Notes: generated by a model not told the origin, from the sequence alone. Counted from the first letter of the stretch, positions 15,908 through 25,475 are shown. The stretch: 64,000 nucleotides of DNA from CADDZP01 sp035948135 (GCA_035948135.1 DASZJL010000194.1:19501-83500); one strand, 5' to 3'. Program-made: numbers and translations.

Positions 15908-15989
15908 GCGAGCACCGAAGCGAAGCGGAGGGGCGCAGCTCCAATAAGAAGAGCGCCGCCGGCATCGGCGCGCCCGCAGGGCGCCCCTG

Positions 15990-17894
15990 ATGCCGCTCGA
16001 GTCACCCCGGCTGCGGCTGGGGATCGTGGCGATCGTGGTCGTGTCGTTGTTCGCGGCGCTGCTGGCGCGCCTGTGGTACCTCCAGGTGCTCGCCGCGCCG
16101 CAGTATCGAACACAGGCGAACGTCAATCGCGTCCGCACGATCTACACGGAGGCACCCAGAGGTCGCATCCTCGACCGCCAGGGCCGGGTGCTGGTCGACA
16201 ACCGCGTGTCCGACGCCGTCGTCGTCAGCCGGGAAGAGCTGGGCAGTCGGCGCGCGGAGGTGGTCCCACGCCTGGCCGAGGTGCTGAAGATGCAGGCCTC
16301 TGATGTGCAGAAGCGGCTCGACGACAAGCGCTACAGCCCGTTCAAGCCCATTCCGGTGGCGACGGACGTCCCCAAGGAGACGATCATCTACCTCCGGGAG
16401 CACCAGAGCGACTACCCGGGTGTCGGCGGCGTCCAACTGACCGAGCGTTATTACCCCTACGGCTCGCTAGGCGCCCACCTGCTCGGCTGGGTGGGCGAGA
16501 TCAACGGCGGCGAGCTCGCGACCTTCAAGAAAAAGGGCTACAAGGAAGGCGACAGCATCGGGAAGTCCGGCATCGAGAAGGTCTACGAGGACGACCTCCG
16601 GGGCAAGCCCCAGATCGAACGTCTGGAAGTCGACTCCAAGGGGCGGGTTCTCGGATCGCTGGGAACGACGCCAGCCGTGCAGGGTCACGACGTCCAGCTG
16701 ACGCTCGACCTCGACGTGCAGAAGCTGGCCGAGGACTCGCTGCAACAAGGGCTCGCAGCGGCGCGGGGGAGCTACGACAAGCAGCAGGCCAAACACTTCA
16801 TCGCACCGGCCGGTTCCGTCGTGGTCCAAGACCCGCGCGACGGCTCGATCCTCGCCCTGGCCTCCAACCCGACGTACGACCCGTCGGTCTTCGTCAACGG
16901 CATCAAGCCTGAGCTGTTCGCCCAACTCAACGACCCGGCCAGCGGCTACCCGCTGAACGACCGCGCCATCCAGGGCCAGTACGCGCCAGGGTCGACGTTC
17001 AAACTCATCACCTCGCTGGCCGCCCTGGGCCACGGGATGATCGACACCAAGTACACGGTCGACGACGGCGGAAAGATCAAGATCGGCAACCGGATCTTCA
17101 AGAACGCGGGCGGCGAGGCCAACGGTCGGGTCAACATCACCCGCGCCCTGACGGTGTCGAGCGACGTCTTCTTCTACACGCTGGGCAACCAATTCTGGCT
17201 TCAGCGGTCCCAGTTCGGCGACGCCATGCAGGACGAGGCGCGCCAGCTGGGAATGGGCAAGAAGACGGGGATCGCTCTGCCCTTCGAGGCCGCCGGTCGC
17301 ATCCCCGACCCCGATACCCGCAAGAAACTCCATGACCAGAATCCCAAGGCCTTCCCCAACGGCCAGTGGTTCGCCGGTGACAACGTCAACCTGGCAATCG
17401 GCCAGGGCGAGATGGTCGTGACGCCGCTGCAGCTGGTGAACGCGTACGCGACGTTCGCCAACGGGGGCACGGTGTGGGTCCCGCGGGTAGGCGCAGCCGT
17501 GCAGGACCAGGTCGGCACCAAGCTGCGCGACATCCCACCCCAAGCCGTGCGCAAGCTCGTCCTCCCTCCGGAGGTCCGAGACCCGATCATGCAGGGCTTG
17601 CAGGGCGTTGCCACCGACCCGCGCGGGACCGCCGTGGGCGCGTTCGCGGGCTTCCCCTTCCAGACATTCCCCATCGCCGGCAAGACAGGGACGGCCCAGG
17701 CCGGCAACAAGCAGGACACGTCGTTGTTCGTCGCCTTCGGGCCCACCACTGACCCCCAGTACACCGTCGGCGTCGTGATGGAGGAAGCAGGATTCGGCGC
17801 GTCAGCGGCCGCACCCGTCGCCCGACGTATCCTCGAGTCCCTCGCCGGCAAGCCGACCCACCCCGTGAACTACGCGGGCGGCGGGCCCGACTGA
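15990..17894 (+). CDS. mrdA: Penicillin-binding protein 2, elongation transpeptidase
   Basis: A 634-residue class B PBP that cross-links sidewall peptidoglycan with RodA. One N-terminal membrane anchor (about 10-30) and the pedestal motif RGRILDRQGRVL are visible. The active-site Ser is Ser335 in APGSTFK, the SxN-type motif is SSD in TVSSDVFFY, and KTGT starts at Lys565. The second motif being SSD rather than SxN is usual for PBP2. ATG 15990. It is followed by rodA after 23 bases. Confidence 0.95.
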   Translation: MPLESPRLRLGIVAIVVVSLFAALLARLWYLQVLAAPQYRTQANVNRVRTIYTEAPRGRILDRQGRVLVDNRVSDAVVVSREELGSRRAEVVPRLAEVLKMQASDVQKRLDDKRYSPFKPIPVATDVPKETIIYLREHQSDYPGVGGVQLTERYYPYGSLGAHLLGWVGEINGGELATFKKKGYKEGDSIGKSGIEKVYEDDLRGKPQIERLEVDSKGRVLGSLGTTPAVQGHDVQLTLDLDVQKLAEDSLQQGLAAARGSYDKQQAKHFIAPAGSVVVQDPRDGSILALASNPTYDPSVFVNGIKPELFAQLNDPASGYPLNDRAIQGQYAPGSTFKLITSLAALGHGMIDTKYTVDDGGKIKIGNRIFKNAGGEANGRVNITRALTVSSDVFFYTLGNQFWLQRSQFGDAMQDEARQLGMGKKTGIALPFEAAGRIPDPDTRKKLHDQNPKAFPNGQWFAGDNVNLAIGQGEMVVTPLQLVNAYATFANGGTVWVPRVGAAVQDQVGTKLRDIPPQAVRKLVLPPEVRDPIMQGLQGVATDPRGTAVGAFAGFPFQTFPIAGKTGTAQAGNKQDTSLFVAFGPTTDPQYTVGVVMEEAGFGASAAAPVARRILESLAGKPTHPVNYAGGGPD

Positions 17895-17917
17895 TCTTCA
17901 GGTCTCAACTACTGATC

Positions 17918-19066
17918 ATGGCTACCGCAAGCGCGACCTCCGTCTTCCCCCTCCGCAAGGGCGCCACCGCGGCGTGGCGGCACATCGACCTCGCCCTGCT
18001 CGCGTCTGCGGTCGCCATCGCCGGCTTGGGCGTCTTGATGGTGTTCTCGGCCACCGAGAGCAAGCTGCGGGAGCAGGGCCTGGACCCGCACATGTACCTC
18101 AAGCGCCAGTCGGTGTGGGTGCTGCTCGGGCTCGCGGTGATGGCGGTGGCGGTCACCGTCGACTACCGGGTGCTGCGCGACATCGCGCCGATGCTCTTCA
18201 TCGGCGCCTTCTTCCTACTGGTACTCGTGCTCTCGCCGTTGGGCTCGAGCACGCGTGGCGCCCAGGCGTGGTTCCAGTTCGGAAGCTTCCAGCTGGAACC
18301 GTCGGAGTGGGCCAAGTTGGCGCTGATCGCCTGCGTCGCCGCGTACTGCTCGACCCATCGCGGTGACCTCGACGGTCGTCGCCTGGCCACCGTGCTCGGC
18401 CTGGCCGGCGCGCCCATGGCGTTGATCTATCTGCAGCCCGACCTCGGTACCGACCTCGTGTTCGCGGCCATCCTCATCGGCGTGCTGGTGGTAGCGGGTG
18501 CTCGCCCCCGACACATCGCCGCCCTGTGCCTGATCGCGATCGTGGGCATGGTCGCGGTCGTGCAGCTGGGTGTGCTGAAGCAGTACCAGGTCGACCGGCT
18601 GACGGCCTTCGCCAATCCCACCAACGACCCCCAGCACTCGGCGTACAACCTGGCCCAGGCCAAGGCTGCCATCGGGTCGGGGGGCCTCTTCGGCAAGGGG
18701 CTCTTCAAGGGGACCCAGACCAACCTCTCGTTCGTCCCCGAGCAGCAGACCGACTTCATCTTCACCGTCGTCGGCGAGGAGTTGGGCTTCGTGGGGGCGT
18801 TCACGCTCCTGGCGCTCTTCGCGGTCGTCGTCTGGCGCACGTGGCGAACAGCCACCCTGGCCAGGGACCTGTTCGGCACGCTGCTCTGCGTCGGGATTCT
18901 GGCCATGTTCGTGTTCCAGATCTTCGAAAACGTGGGCATGACCATGGGGATCATGCCGATCACCGGTATCCCGCTCCCATTCATGTCCTACGGCGGGTCC
19001 TCGACGGTGGCCAACTTCGCCGCCATCGGCTTGGTGCTGAACGTGCACATGCGGCGGTTCGCCTAG
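17918..19066 (+). CDS. rodA: RodA, SEDS peptidoglycan glycosyltransferase
   Basis: A 382-residue polytopic protein with about ten membrane segments, which polymerises lipid II as partner of PBP2. Family motifs are SWGGAQAW-like STRGAQAWFQFGSFQLEPSE, LQPDLGTD, PEQQTDFIF and GIPLPFMSYGGSS. Start is ATG 17918. The position directly after mrdA, inside the mre operon, identifies RodA rather than FtsW. Confidence 0.95.
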   Translation: MATASATSVFPLRKGATAAWRHIDLALLASAVAIAGLGVLMVFSATESKLREQGLDPHMYLKRQSVWVLLGLAVMAVAVTVDYRVLRDIAPMLFIGAFFLLVLVLSPLGSSTRGAQAWFQFGSFQLEPSEWAKLALIACVAAYCSTHRGDLDGRRLATVLGLAGAPMALIYLQPDLGTDLVFAAILIGVLVVAGARPRHIAALCLIAIVGMVAVVQLGVLKQYQVDRLTAFANPTNDPQHSAYNLAQAKAAIGSGGLFGKGLFKGTQTNLSFVPEQQTDFIFTVVGEELGFVGAFTLLALFAVVVWRTWRTATLARDLFGTLLCVGILAMFVFQIFENVGMTMGIMPITGIPLPFMSYGGSSTVANFAAIGLVLNVHMRRFA

Positions 19067-19090
19067 GCCCCACCTACACTTGAACGGAAC

Positions 19091-21040
19091 ATGACATCTC
19101 TATGGCCGCGGATCGAGCCGCTGCTGGCCAGGGTGCAGAAGCCCGCCCGCTATATCGGCTGCGAGGACGGCGCCCGCACCCCTGAGCACAGCAGCCGCCG
19201 GGTGGCGTGGCTCCTGGTCTATCCCGACGCCTACGAGGTCGGGCTCCCCAACCAGGGCCTGCAGATCCTTTACGAGATCCTCAACGAACGCGACGACGCC
19301 GTCGCCGAGCGCTCCTACGCCCCGTGGGTCGACCTGGAGACGCTCATGCGCGGCCACCGGGTGCCCCTGTTCTCGGTGGACACCCACCGCCCGGCCGGCG
19401 ACTTCGACCTGCTGGCGTTCAACCTCTCGGCCGAGCTCGTCTACACCAACGTCCTCAACTGCATCGACCTGGCGGGCGCACCGGTGCGGGCCGCCGACCG
19501 CGGGCCCGAACATCCCTTGGTCGTCGCCGGGGGCCACTGCGCGTTCAACCCTGAACCACTCGCCGACTTCGTCGACCTGTTCGTCATCGGCGACGGCGAG
19601 GAGGTCGTCAGCGAGATCACCGAGGTCGTGGGGCAGTGGAAGGCGGGCGGGCGCACGCCGGGCTCCCGCGAGCGAGTGCTCCGCACCCTCGCTTCGGTAC
19701 CGGGCGTCTACGTGCCGTCGATGTACGACGTCGACTACGAAGGCCCGTGGCTGCGGGCGATCACGCCCCGCTTCCCCGAGGTTCCCGAGCGCGTCGAGAA
19801 GCGCACTGTCGCCGACCTGGCCGAGTGGCCTTATCCAAAGCAGCAGCTGGTCCCGCTCACCGAGGTCGTGCACGACCGTCTCAACGTCGAGATCTTCCGC
19901 GGCTGCACACGAGGCTGTCGCTTCTGCCAGGCGGGCATGATCACGCGGCCGGTGCGTGAGCGCCCCGCCGACCAGGTACGCACGATGGTGGCCGACGGCC
20001 TGCGCCGCACCGGCTACGACGAGGTGAGCCTCACGTCGCTGTCGAGCGCCGACTTCAGTGGCATCGACGGCGTGGTGGCTGACATCGTCAACGATCCCGT
20101 GAACTGTGGCCAGGTGTCGCTGTCCTTGCCGAGCCTGCGCGTCGACGCCTTCACCGTCGGCGTCGCCACCGAGATCCAGAAGGTGCGGCGCACCGGTCTC
20201 ACTTTCGCCCCCGAAGCCGGCACCTGGCGCCTGCGCCAAGTGATCAACAAGCTCATCCGCGAGGAAGACCTCTACGGCGCCGTGGAAGCGGCGTACTCGC
20301 AGGGATGGCGGCGAGTGAAGTTGTACTTCATGACGGGCCTGCCCACCGAGATGGACGACGACACGCTCGGCGTCGCTCGCCTGGCCCGCAACTGCGTCGC
20401 CATCGGACGCCGCTACCACAAGGGCGCGTCGGTGACGGCGTCGGTCGGTGGGTTCGTCCCCAAGCCGCACACACCGTTCCAGTGGTTCGGGCAGAACGGT
20501 GTGGCAGAGCTGCAGCGCAAGGTCGGGCTGTTGCGCGACGACCTGCGGCGCGACCGCGCCGTCCAGCTGCGTTGGCACGACCCCAAGGCCACCCTCGTCG
20601 AGGGCATCGCCTCGCGCGGCGACCGGCGTGTCGGCGCCGTCATCGAGGAGGTGTGGCGCCGCGGAGGCGTGTTCCAGGAGTGGAGCGAACACTTCGACCT
20701 GAACCTGTGGGAAGAGGCGATGGCCAACCACGGTCTGTCGCCCGACTGGTACGTCACCCGCCACCGCACCGACGACGAGATTCTCCCGTGGGACCACATC
20801 AGCGCCGGCCTGCACAAGGATTTCTTGTGGCAGGACTGGCAGGACGCCCTCGCCGAACACGGGCTCCCCGATTGCCGTTGGACACCCTGCTACGACTGCG
20901 GGGTGTGCACCGACTACGGCATCGAGCACGTCGTGGCCTCCGCGCTCGCGCCGGCGGGCGGCAGCCAGGGCACGGGCCAGGACCTCAGTGTCGGCGGCGA
21001 GGTCCCGGTCACGCTGCTGCCGGTGGGAGGCCGAGCCTGA
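19091..21040 (+). CDS. B12-binding-type radical SAM protein (TIGR03960 family)
   Basis: A 649-residue protein. The N-terminal half is a cobalamin-binding-like domain without an obvious B12 His ligand. The radical SAM cluster motif is Cys272, Cys276, Cys279 (CTRGCRFC). A C-terminal Cys pair (CYDCGVC) may hold another cluster. A TACACT box lies 10 bases before ATG 19091. It overlaps by one base a DUF2344 gene; the two are found together or fused in many bacteria next to RNase E/G and L21. The substrate is unknown; rRNA or tRNA modification is a guess from context. Confidence 0.88.
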   Translation: MTSLWPRIEPLLARVQKPARYIGCEDGARTPEHSSRRVAWLLVYPDAYEVGLPNQGLQILYEILNERDDAVAERSYAPWVDLETLMRGHRVPLFSVDTHRPAGDFDLLAFNLSAELVYTNVLNCIDLAGAPVRAADRGPEHPLVVAGGHCAFNPEPLADFVDLFVIGDGEEVVSEITEVVGQWKAGGRTPGSRERVLRTLASVPGVYVPSMYDVDYEGPWLRAITPRFPEVPERVEKRTVADLAEWPYPKQQLVPLTEVVHDRLNVEIFRGCTRGCRFCQAGMITRPVRERPADQVRTMVADGLRRTGYDEVSLTSLSSADFSGIDGVVADIVNDPVNCGQVSLSLPSLRVDAFTVGVATEIQKVRRTGLTFAPEAGTWRLRQVINKLIREEDLYGAVEAAYSQGWRRVKLYFMTGLPTEMDDDTLGVARLARNCVAIGRRYHKGASVTASVGGFVPKPHTPFQWFGQNGVAELQRKVGLLRDDLRRDRAVQLRWHDPKATLVEGIASRGDRRVGAVIEEVWRRGGVFQEWSEHFDLNLWEEAMANHGLSPDWYVTRHRTDDEILPWDHISAGLHKDFLWQDWQDALAEHGLPDCRWTPCYDCGVCTDYGIEHVVASALAPAGGSQGTGQDLSVGGEVPVTLLPVGGRA

Positions 21041-21735
21041 TGCGCCTGCGTGTGCGCTTCCAGAAGCTCGGCAAGGTGCGCTGGACGAGCCACCGCGACG
21101 TCGCCCGGATGTGGGAGCGGGCGTGCCGGCGCATCCAGCTGCCACTGGCGTGGACCGGCGGCTTCTCGCCCCGCCCGAAGTTGAGCTTCGGGCTGGCACT
21201 GCCCACCGGCGCCGAGTCTCGGGCCGAGTACCTCGACATGGAGCTGGCACCCGACGTCGTCGTCGATGTCGACGGGCTACCGGCGCTGCTGAGTCCGGCG
21301 CTGCCGATGGGTGTCGACGTGACGGCCGTGGCCGAGGTCGACCCAAAGGCACCGTCCCTGCAGGAGGACGTGGTGTCGTGCACGTGGCGCCTGGGGTTTG
21401 CCCCCGGTGCCGACCTGGCAGTTCTCGTCGAGAGAGCGCTCGCCTCGTCGTCCCTGCTCGTCGAGCGCGAGCGCAAGGGGCGGCTCTCGGTCGACGACGT
21501 CCGTCCCGCCATCCTCACCCTCGACGCCGTGGTCACGGCCCAGGGTGAGCCCGAGCTCGAGGCCCTGCTTGCCACCCAGCCCCGAGCGCTGCGCCCGCAG
21601 GAACTACTACGGGCGCTCGACCCGGCCCTCGAGGCGACCCGGGTCTGCAGAACACACCAATGGATCGAGCGCGACGGCCTCCAACAGGAGCCTCTCGTCG
21701 CCGCGCCGCACGCCGTCGGAGCGCGTGCGCAATGA
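21040..21735 (+). CDS. DUF2344 (TIGR03936) protein, radical SAM-linked
   Basis: A 231-residue protein starting MRLRVRFQKLGKVRWTSHRD with the family motifs GGFSPRPKLSFGLALPTG and AEYLDMEL. ATG 21040 shares its A with the TGA of the radical SAM gene, so translation is coupled. The domain is often fused to that radical SAM protein, suggesting it binds the same RNA or protein substrate. The C-terminal 100 residues are less conserved. Function not established. Confidence 0.85.
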   Translation: MRLRVRFQKLGKVRWTSHRDVARMWERACRRIQLPLAWTGGFSPRPKLSFGLALPTGAESRAEYLDMELAPDVVVDVDGLPALLSPALPMGVDVTAVAEVDPKAPSLQEDVVSCTWRLGFAPGADLAVLVERALASSSLLVERERKGRLSVDDVRPAILTLDAVVTAQGEPELEALLATQPRALRPQELLRALDPALEATRVCRTHQWIERDGLQQEPLVAAPHAVGARAQ

Positions 21736-21750
21736 GAAGGGAACATCCCG

Positions 21751-23577
21751 ATGTCCGAACCCGTGGACACGCCGGCCGAGTCTCGGCCGAGTCCCCCGAC
21801 CCCGACCGGGGAGGCGGCTGAGAGCGCCGCCACGAGCGACGGCGCCGCTGCGCCGCAGGGAAGCGGCCCCCGCCGCAATCGCCGCCGCGGATCGCGCGGT
21901 GGGCGTGGGCGGAGCAAGCCGGCCTCCCAGGAAGCGGCGAAGTCGGCCGGCGGGGCCAACGCCAAGGCCCCGGCACCGGCGCCAGCGGCCGACGACAACG
22001 ATCCCCGCCCCGACCTCCCTGACCGTCCGGGCGAGAACCGACCGTCGCCCGACGCCGCCGCCCGAGCCCTGATCCCCAAGCCCAAGATCGGTGACTCGCG
22101 CCCGGCGCCCGCGGAGGCCGAGGCCGACGGCGACGACGCGCCTGGCGAGGCGGCGACGGGAACGCGGAAGCGTCGCCGTCGCGGCGGGCGAGGCCGAGGC
22201 GGAGGTGGTGGCGGCGGCAACGGGCCGAAGGCTGCGACCGTCGAGGCCGAGGCGCAGGCCCTCGACGAGGAGACGCTGGCCCAGCGGCGGGGCCGCGAGC
22301 GCAAGGGCCGGCCCGTCGGCCGGTACCTGATGACCGTGCACGTCCGGCCCGAGGCGACCCAGATCGGGGTGCTCGAAGGACGGGCGCTCATCGAGCACTA
22401 CGTCTCCCGCCCCCAGGACGACGCCACCCAGATCCACGGCAACATCTACCTGGGCCGCGTGCAGAACGTCCTCCCGGGCATGGAGGCCGCGTTCGTCGAC
22501 ATCGGTACGCCCAAGAACGCGGTGCTGTATCGGGGCGACGTGCAGTACGACCCCGAGGACGTGGTCGAGAGCGGCGCCCCTCGCATCGAGCAGATGCTCA
22601 AGGCCCGCCAGACGATCCTCTGCCAGGTCACCAAGAACCCCATCGGCACCAAGGGCGCTCGCCTCACCCAGGAGGTCTCGTTGCCGGGGCGGTTCGTCGT
22701 CCTGATCCCCAACAGCACGACATACGGCATCTCCAAGCGCCTGGCCGATGACGAGCGGCGGCGCCTGCGCCGCATCCTCGACGAGGTCCGCCCCGAGGGC
22801 CACGGCTTGATCGTGCGGACCGCGGCCGAGAACGCCACGCCCGACGAGCTGCGCCGTGACGTCGAGCGCCTGCTGCGTCAGTGGAAGGAGATCGACTCCC
22901 TGGCCAAGCGGTCGAAGGCCCCGGCCCTGCTGTACCGCGAGCCCGACCTGGCGGTGCGCATCATCCGAGAGGAGTTCAACCGCGAGTATCGCGGCGTCGT
23001 CATCGACGACCAGGCACTGTACGACGAGGTGCACGACTACGTCTCCAGCCTCATCCCCGAGCTGGCCGACCGCGTCGAGTTCTTCGATCCCGCCGACGAG
23101 CCCCTGCCGCTGTTCGAGCGCTACCACGTTCACGAGCAGCTGCACAAAGCCCTCGACCGCAAGGTGTGGTTGCCGTCGGGCGGTTCGCTCATCATCGAGC
23201 GCACCGAGGCCCTCACCGTCATCGACGTGAACACCGGCAAGAACGTGGGCTCGTCGAGCCTCGAGGAGACCGTCTTCCGCAACAACCTCGAGGCGGCGGA
23301 GGAGATCGCCCGTCAGCTGCGGCTGCGCGACATCGGCGGCATCATCGTCATCGACTTCATCGACATGGAGATCAAGAAGAACCGGGACGAGGTGCTGCGC
23401 TCGTTCAAGGCCGCCCTGGCCCGGGACAAGACCCGGACCCAGGTGTTCGAGATCTCCGAGCTGGGCCTGGTGGAGATGACCCGAAAGCGGGTCTCCGAGG
23501 GCCTGGTGGAGTCGTTCTCGATGGAGTGCCCTACCTGCAACGGCCGGGGCATCATCCTCGACGAGTCACTGCTCTGA
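21751..23577 (+). CDS. Ribonuclease E/G family endoribonuclease
   Basis: A 608-residue enzyme for rRNA maturation and mRNA decay. Residues 1-190 are a disordered Pro/Ala/Glu and Arg/Gly-rich extension (RRNRRRGSRGGRGRSK, later RKRRRRGGRGRGG) that probably binds RNA. The catalytic part follows: S1-like GNIYLGRVQNVLPGMEAAFV, the metal-binding Asp residues in VIDVNTGKNVG and IIVIDFIDM, and the zinc-link CPTC near the end. It lacks the long C-terminal scaffold of E. coli RNase E, as in actinobacteria where the extension is N-terminal. It lies before rplU, a conserved order. Confidence 0.93.
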   Translation: MSEPVDTPAESRPSPPTPTGEAAESAATSDGAAAPQGSGPRRNRRRGSRGGRGRSKPASQEAAKSAGGANAKAPAPAPAADDNDPRPDLPDRPGENRPSPDAAARALIPKPKIGDSRPAPAEAEADGDDAPGEAATGTRKRRRRGGRGRGGGGGGGNGPKAATVEAEAQALDEETLAQRRGRERKGRPVGRYLMTVHVRPEATQIGVLEGRALIEHYVSRPQDDATQIHGNIYLGRVQNVLPGMEAAFVDIGTPKNAVLYRGDVQYDPEDVVESGAPRIEQMLKARQTILCQVTKNPIGTKGARLTQEVSLPGRFVVLIPNSTTYGISKRLADDERRRLRRILDEVRPEGHGLIVRTAAENATPDELRRDVERLLRQWKEIDSLAKRSKAPALLYREPDLAVRIIREEFNREYRGVVIDDQALYDEVHDYVSSLIPELADRVEFFDPADEPLPLFERYHVHEQLHKALDRKVWLPSGGSLIIERTEALTVIDVNTGKNVGSSSLEETVFRNNLEAAEEIARQLRLRDIGGIIVIDFIDMEIKKNRDEVLRSFKAALARDKTRTQVFEISELGLVEMTRKRVSEGLVESFSMECPTCNGRGIILDESLL

Positions 23578-23601
23578 TCTCTTCGGTAACCTGAGCTTCC
23601 T

Positions 23602-23910
23602 ATGTATGCAGTCATCCGCACCGGCGGCAAGCAGGCGCGCGTGGAGCAAGGCCAGCGCATCGACGTCGAGCTCCTCGGCAAGGCCGAGGGCGACGAGGTC
23701 GACTTCACGCCCGTGCTCCTGGTCGACGGCGACACTGTCGTGGCCGCCGCGTCCGACCTGGCCGCGGCCAAGGTGACCGCCCGGGTGGTCGGCGAGACCA
23801 AGGGCCCCAAGATCCGCGGCTTCACCTACAAGAACAAGACCAACCAGCGCCGCCGGTGGGGCCACCGCCAGCACTACAACACGATCGAGATCACGGGGAT
23901 CAGCAAATGA
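23602..23910 (+). CDS. rplU: 50S ribosomal protein L21
   Basis: 102 residues, complete. It starts MYAVIRTGGKQARVEQGQ and has the C-terminal signature KNKTNQRRRWGHRQ. A TAACCT box lies 9 bases before the start, without a clear Shine-Dalgarno. The stop overlaps rpmA (ATGA). Confidence 0.97.
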   Translation: MYAVIRTGGKQARVEQGQRIDVELLGKAEGDEVDFTPVLLVDGDTVVAAASDLAAAKVTARVVGETKGPKIRGFTYKNKTNQRRRWGHRQHYNTIEITGISK

Positions 23911-24152
23911 GCAAGACCAAGGGTGGCGGTTCGACTCGCAACGGTCGTGACTCCCAGGCCCAGCGCCTCGGCGTGAAGGTGTTCGACGGCGGCCAGGTGC
24001 ACGCGGGGGCGATCATCGTCCGCCAGCGGGGCACACGGATTCACCCCGGCCAGAACGTCGGCAAGGGCGACGACGACACGCTCTTCGCCCTGGCCTCGGG
24101 CAAGGTCAAGTTCGGCTCCCGCAAGGGCCGCAAGCTCGTCGACGTCCTCTAG
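23907..24152 (+). CDS. rpmA: 50S ribosomal protein L27
   Basis: 81 residues, starting MSKTKGGGSTRNGRDSQAQR. It carries the family signature GAIIVRQRGTRIHPG and ends at GRKLVDVL. There is no N-terminal cleavage extension of the firmicute type. ATG 23907 overlaps the L21 stop. The long hairpin repeat follows directly. Confidence 0.96.
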   Translation: MSKTKGGGSTRNGRDSQAQRLGVKVFDGGQVHAGAIIVRQRGTRIHPGQNVGKGDDDTLFALASGKVKFGSRKGRKLVDVL

Positions 24153-24154
24153 GT

Positions 24155-24212
24155 ACTCGTTCTGGGGACGATGCTGGGGGTCATAGCCCCCAGGAGCGTC
24201 ACCAGAACGAGT
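24155..24212. repeat. Long hairpin element, copy 2 (in front of obgE)
   Basis: Arms ACTCGTTCTGGGGACG (24155-24170) and CGTCACCAGAACGAGT (24197-24212) pair over 16 bases with one mismatch. Inside them is CTGGGGG-TCATAG-CCCCCAG. It is related to the element at 11212-11265, with the central TCATAG loop identical. It lies between rpmA and obgE, and a TAGGCT box follows at 24219-24224. Confidence 0.82.
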
Positions 24213-24218
24213 CGCTCG

Positions 24219-24224
24219 TAGGCT
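24219..24224 (+). promoter_or_regulatory. Candidate -10 box of obgE (leaderless)
   Basis: TAGGCT followed by six bases and the ATG at 24231, the spacing expected for a transcript that starts at or just before the start codon. No Shine-Dalgarno is present. Confidence 0.5.
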
Positions 24225-24230
24225 GAACCG

Positions 24231-25475
24231 ATGGCTTCCGGGTTCGTCGACGAGGCGCAGCTGCACGTGCGCGCCGGCGACGGGGGCGCGGGCGCGGTGT
24301 CGTTCCGGCGGGAGGCGCACGTGCCGCGGGGCGGGCCCGACGGGGGCGACGGCGGCAAGGGGGGCGACGTGTGGCTGGTCGCCGACCGCAACGTTGCGTC
24401 GCTGCTCGGCTTCAGGGACCACCCGCATCGCCGGGCCACCGACGGCGTGCACGGCAAAGGCGGCGGCCGGCACGGCGCCAACGGCACCGATACACGCGTC
24501 GCCGTCCCGGAGGGCACGACCGTGAAGGACAAGGACGGCGCGGTGGTGGCCGACCTCGTGCACGAGGGCGACACCTGGCTCGCGGCCCGTGGCGGCCGCG
24601 GGGGGCGCGGCAACGCCAGCTTCCTCAGCAACCGGCGGCGGGCGCCATCGTTCGCCGAGCAGGGCGAGCCTGGCGAGGAGCGCTGGCTCGACATGGAGCT
24701 GCGCCTCATCGCCGACGTCGCGCTCGTCGGCCTTCCCAACGCCGGCAAGAGCACGCTGATCTCCCGCATCTCGGCGGCCAAGCCCAAGGTGGCCGACTAC
24801 CCGTTCACCACCCTCCAACCCCACCTCGGTGTGGTGCTCTTTGACGGCTCGGAGATCGTCGTAGCCGACGTCCCCGGCCTCATCGAGGGGGCGGCCGAGG
24901 GCCGGGGCCTCGGGCACCAGTTCCTCCGCCACGTCGAGCGGGCCCGGGCCCTGCTCGTACTGGTCGACCTGGCCAACGTCGAAGAGATCGCGCCTGCCGA
25001 GCAGGAGCGGGTCCTGCTCGAAGAGCTCGGTCGTTACAAGCCCGAGCTCCTCGACCGGCCGCGCCTCGTCGTCGGCACCAAGGCCGACGTGGGCACGTTG
25101 CCCTGGGACGGGGAACGCATCTCGGCTGTCACCGGCGAGGGCCTGCGTCCTTTGGTCGGGCGGCTCGTCCAGCTCGTGGAGGAGGCGCGGGCCGCCGAGC
25201 CCGTTGCCGAGGCCTTCGTCCTGCACGAACCGCTCCCCGAAGGCTTCCGTGTCGAGCGCGAGCCGAACGGCGACTTTCGCGTCGTCGGCCGTCCCGTCGA
25301 GCGGGCTGTCGCCCTCTCCGACATCACCACGCCCGATGCCCAGGAATACGTCCGCCAGCGCCTGCAGCGACTGGGTGTCGACCGGGCCCTGGAGCGGGCC
25401 GGGGTGCAGGAGGGCGACACCGTGCACATCGGCAAGATGGCGTTCGAGTACCAGACGGCGGGAAGCAGAGGATGA
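24231..25475 (+). CDS. obgE: GTPase Obg (CgtA)
   Basis: A 414-residue GTPase in 50S ribosome assembly and growth control. The Gly-rich Obg fold is residues 1-160 (RAGDGGAGAVSFRRE, GPDGGDGGKGGDV). The G domain has G1 GLPNAGKST at 167-175, G3 DVPGLIEGA and G4 GTKAD in place of NKxD. A C-terminal OCT domain (about 325-410) is typical of Gram-positive Obg. The stop overlaps proB. Confidence 0.95.
   Translation: MASGFVDEAQLHVRAGDGGAGAVSFRREAHVPRGGPDGGDGGKGGDVWLVADRNVASLLGFRDHPHRRATDGVHGKGGGRHGANGTDTRVAVPEGTTVKDKDGAVVADLVHEGDTWLAARGGRGGRGNASFLSNRRRAPSFAEQGEPGEERWLDMELRLIADVALVGLPNAGKSTLISRISAAKPKVADYPFTTLQPHLGVVLFDGSEIVVADVPGLIEGAAEGRGLGHQFLRHVERARALLVLVDLANVEEIAPAEQERVLLEELGRYKPELLDRPRLVVGTKADVGTLPWDGERISAVTGEGLRPLVGRLVQLVEEARAAEPVAEAFVLHEPLPEGFRVEREPNGDFRVVGRPVERAVALSDITTPDAQEYVRQRLQRLGVDRALERAGVQEGDTVHIGKMAFEYQTAGSRG

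Noticed and set aside
19100..21352. 750-codon open frame on the minus strand
   Set aside because: It is antisense to the radical SAM and DUF2344 genes. GC-rich codon bias creates long empty frames; the translation has no domain and a biased composition.
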